A DNA stretch of 12,041 nucleotides from NCBI GenBank assembly GCA_030267965.1, contig BRYA01000373.1:1-12041 (forward strand), read 5' to 3'. Positions 11,438-12,041 of the stretch are shown here, one piece after another. Made by a program: the position numbers and the translations under genes. The DNA comes from Triparma columacea (lineage: Eukaryota; Sar; Bolidophyceae; Parmales; Triparmaceae). Within the stretch, counting starts at the first letter, position 1, and every line of letters begins with the position of its first letter. The notes under the pieces were generated by a model. It did no database searches. It saw only the letters and a list, made by a program, of their open reading frames with translations, and was not told the origin of the DNA.

Positions 11438-12041
11438 CTACCGCCACTTTCCCTTCTTCTTCCCTTTTCTCGCCTTCCCCTTCCCCCCCCCTCCACCTCC
11501 GTCTTTGCCTCTGCCTCCACCCCCAGTCTTCTTAACTCTTATATCATCCCTAAGCTCCTCCTTTTTCGGAACCACGACTCCCCTTGCGTCTACCCCCCCA
11601 AGCCGGCCCTCATTTGCCATCTGAACGATTTTCTCCGGCACATCGGCCTCCAGCGACATGTTGAATCTAGGGTCCTCTTTCTCCACCTTTATGCTGCTTT
11701 CCCTGGGCAGCCCAATTTTGTAGCTGGCCTCTGCGATGCAAGGGGGGAGGGGGTTGTAAGTGGGTTATTTCTATGTCCCTATCTCAAATTTTGGGTGCAC
11801 ATTGAGCTTCCACCTCTACCTCTCCCCTCCCCCCTCCCCCTCCCCCCCCTCCCCCCAAAACCCTCACCTCCTCTCTTGAAGATACCGTGCCCTACTGGTT
11901 TGTACCCTTCGACGAATTTCTGCCCCGCCCTGGCCCTGCGGTTGGCGGACATGGCGTCCTTCGCGTCGTCCTGGTACTCTGATACGAGTTGTGCTTTGTG
12001 TTCTTGCCCTAGTAGCGGCCTGAAGTGGGTGGGTGGTGTTG
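11438..12041 (-). CDS. 3' exons of an unrecognised basic protein (partial, runs off the right edge)
   Basis: Two exons are visible: 12019-11868 (acceptor cacttcag|, donor GAG|GTGAGGG) and 11730-11438 (acceptor atcgcag|, stop TGA or similar at 11438). Joined, they stay in frame across a 137-nt intron and give 147 C-terminal residues. The first exon encodes a charged helical stretch (SEYQDDAKDAMSANRRARAG) followed by FVEGYKPVGHGIF; the second continues with SLEADVPEKIVQMANEGR and GGVDARGVVVPKKEEL, then a tail of Gly and Lys (GGGGRGKDGGGGGGKGK, ending KKGKWR). The tail suggests nucleic-acid or acidic-partner binding, but that is inference. I recognise no family. The acceptor at 12020 is only 22 bases from the edge, so further 5' exons are outside; without that splice the frame could also simply continue. 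Confidence 0.75.
11731..11867 (-). other. 137-nt intron with G-run at its 5' end and C-run at its 3' end
   Basis: On the transcribed strand the intron starts GTGAGGGTTTTGGGGGG, continues with a series of four or more G-runs of 4-8 bases, and near its end has aaccccctcccccc just before ttgcatcgcag. The 5' G-runs could form a quadruplex, or pair with the 3' C-run to bring the splice sites together. The intron assignment itself rests on consensus splice sites and preserved frame (a Gly-Glu junction). Confidence 0.75.

Overview
The window looks like nuclear DNA of a photosynthetic ochrophyte (heterokont alga), most likely a bolidophyte/Parmales-type lineage. Three things suggest this: one gene carries a short-exon secretory signal peptide of the kind used as the first half of a complex-plastid presequence; GT-AG introns of about 100-340 nt split the right-hand genes; and the giant left-hand protein has START-like domains with linker motifs I associate, from memory, with Triparma-like genomes. 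The taxon is an inference and was not tested by any search.

Layout, left to right. Positions 1-870 are a non-coding, repetitive tract almost without G on the + strand (11 G in 1-840, none in 103-612). It holds an 18-bp tandem repeat, a degenerate ~119-bp repeat and a second degenerate repeat family. Positions 879-8711 (minus strand) are one uninterrupted 2610-residue ORF. It encodes a giant protein with a disordered N-terminus, at least four START-like lipid-binding domains, and two tandem copies of a 611-residue unit whose polytopic membrane part resembles the XK-related (XKR) scramblase family. Positions 8712-9230 are its upstream region, with a probable 5'-UTR intron and a 20-codon upstream ORF. 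Positions 9241-9600 are an AT-rich island of about 22% GC. Positions 9600-10182 hold a doubtful + strand small ORF.

Positions 10166-11329 (minus) are a three-exon gene for a 183-residue, probably plastid-targeted protein of unknown function. I rebuilt it from splice sites that keep frame across both introns. A 108-bp spacer with CCAAT and repeated ATCATTTT elements separates it from the 3' exons of a further minus-strand gene (11438 to the right edge). That gene is partial, unrecognised, and ends in a Gly/Lys-rich tail.

The three main genes lie head-to-tail on the minus strand. No shared pathway can be shown. The most interesting object is the giant protein: it would join soluble lipid-carrier domains to two scramblase-like membrane modules in one chain. 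This parallels the known partnership of lipid-transfer proteins with scramblases (for example VPS13A with XK), here apparently fused.
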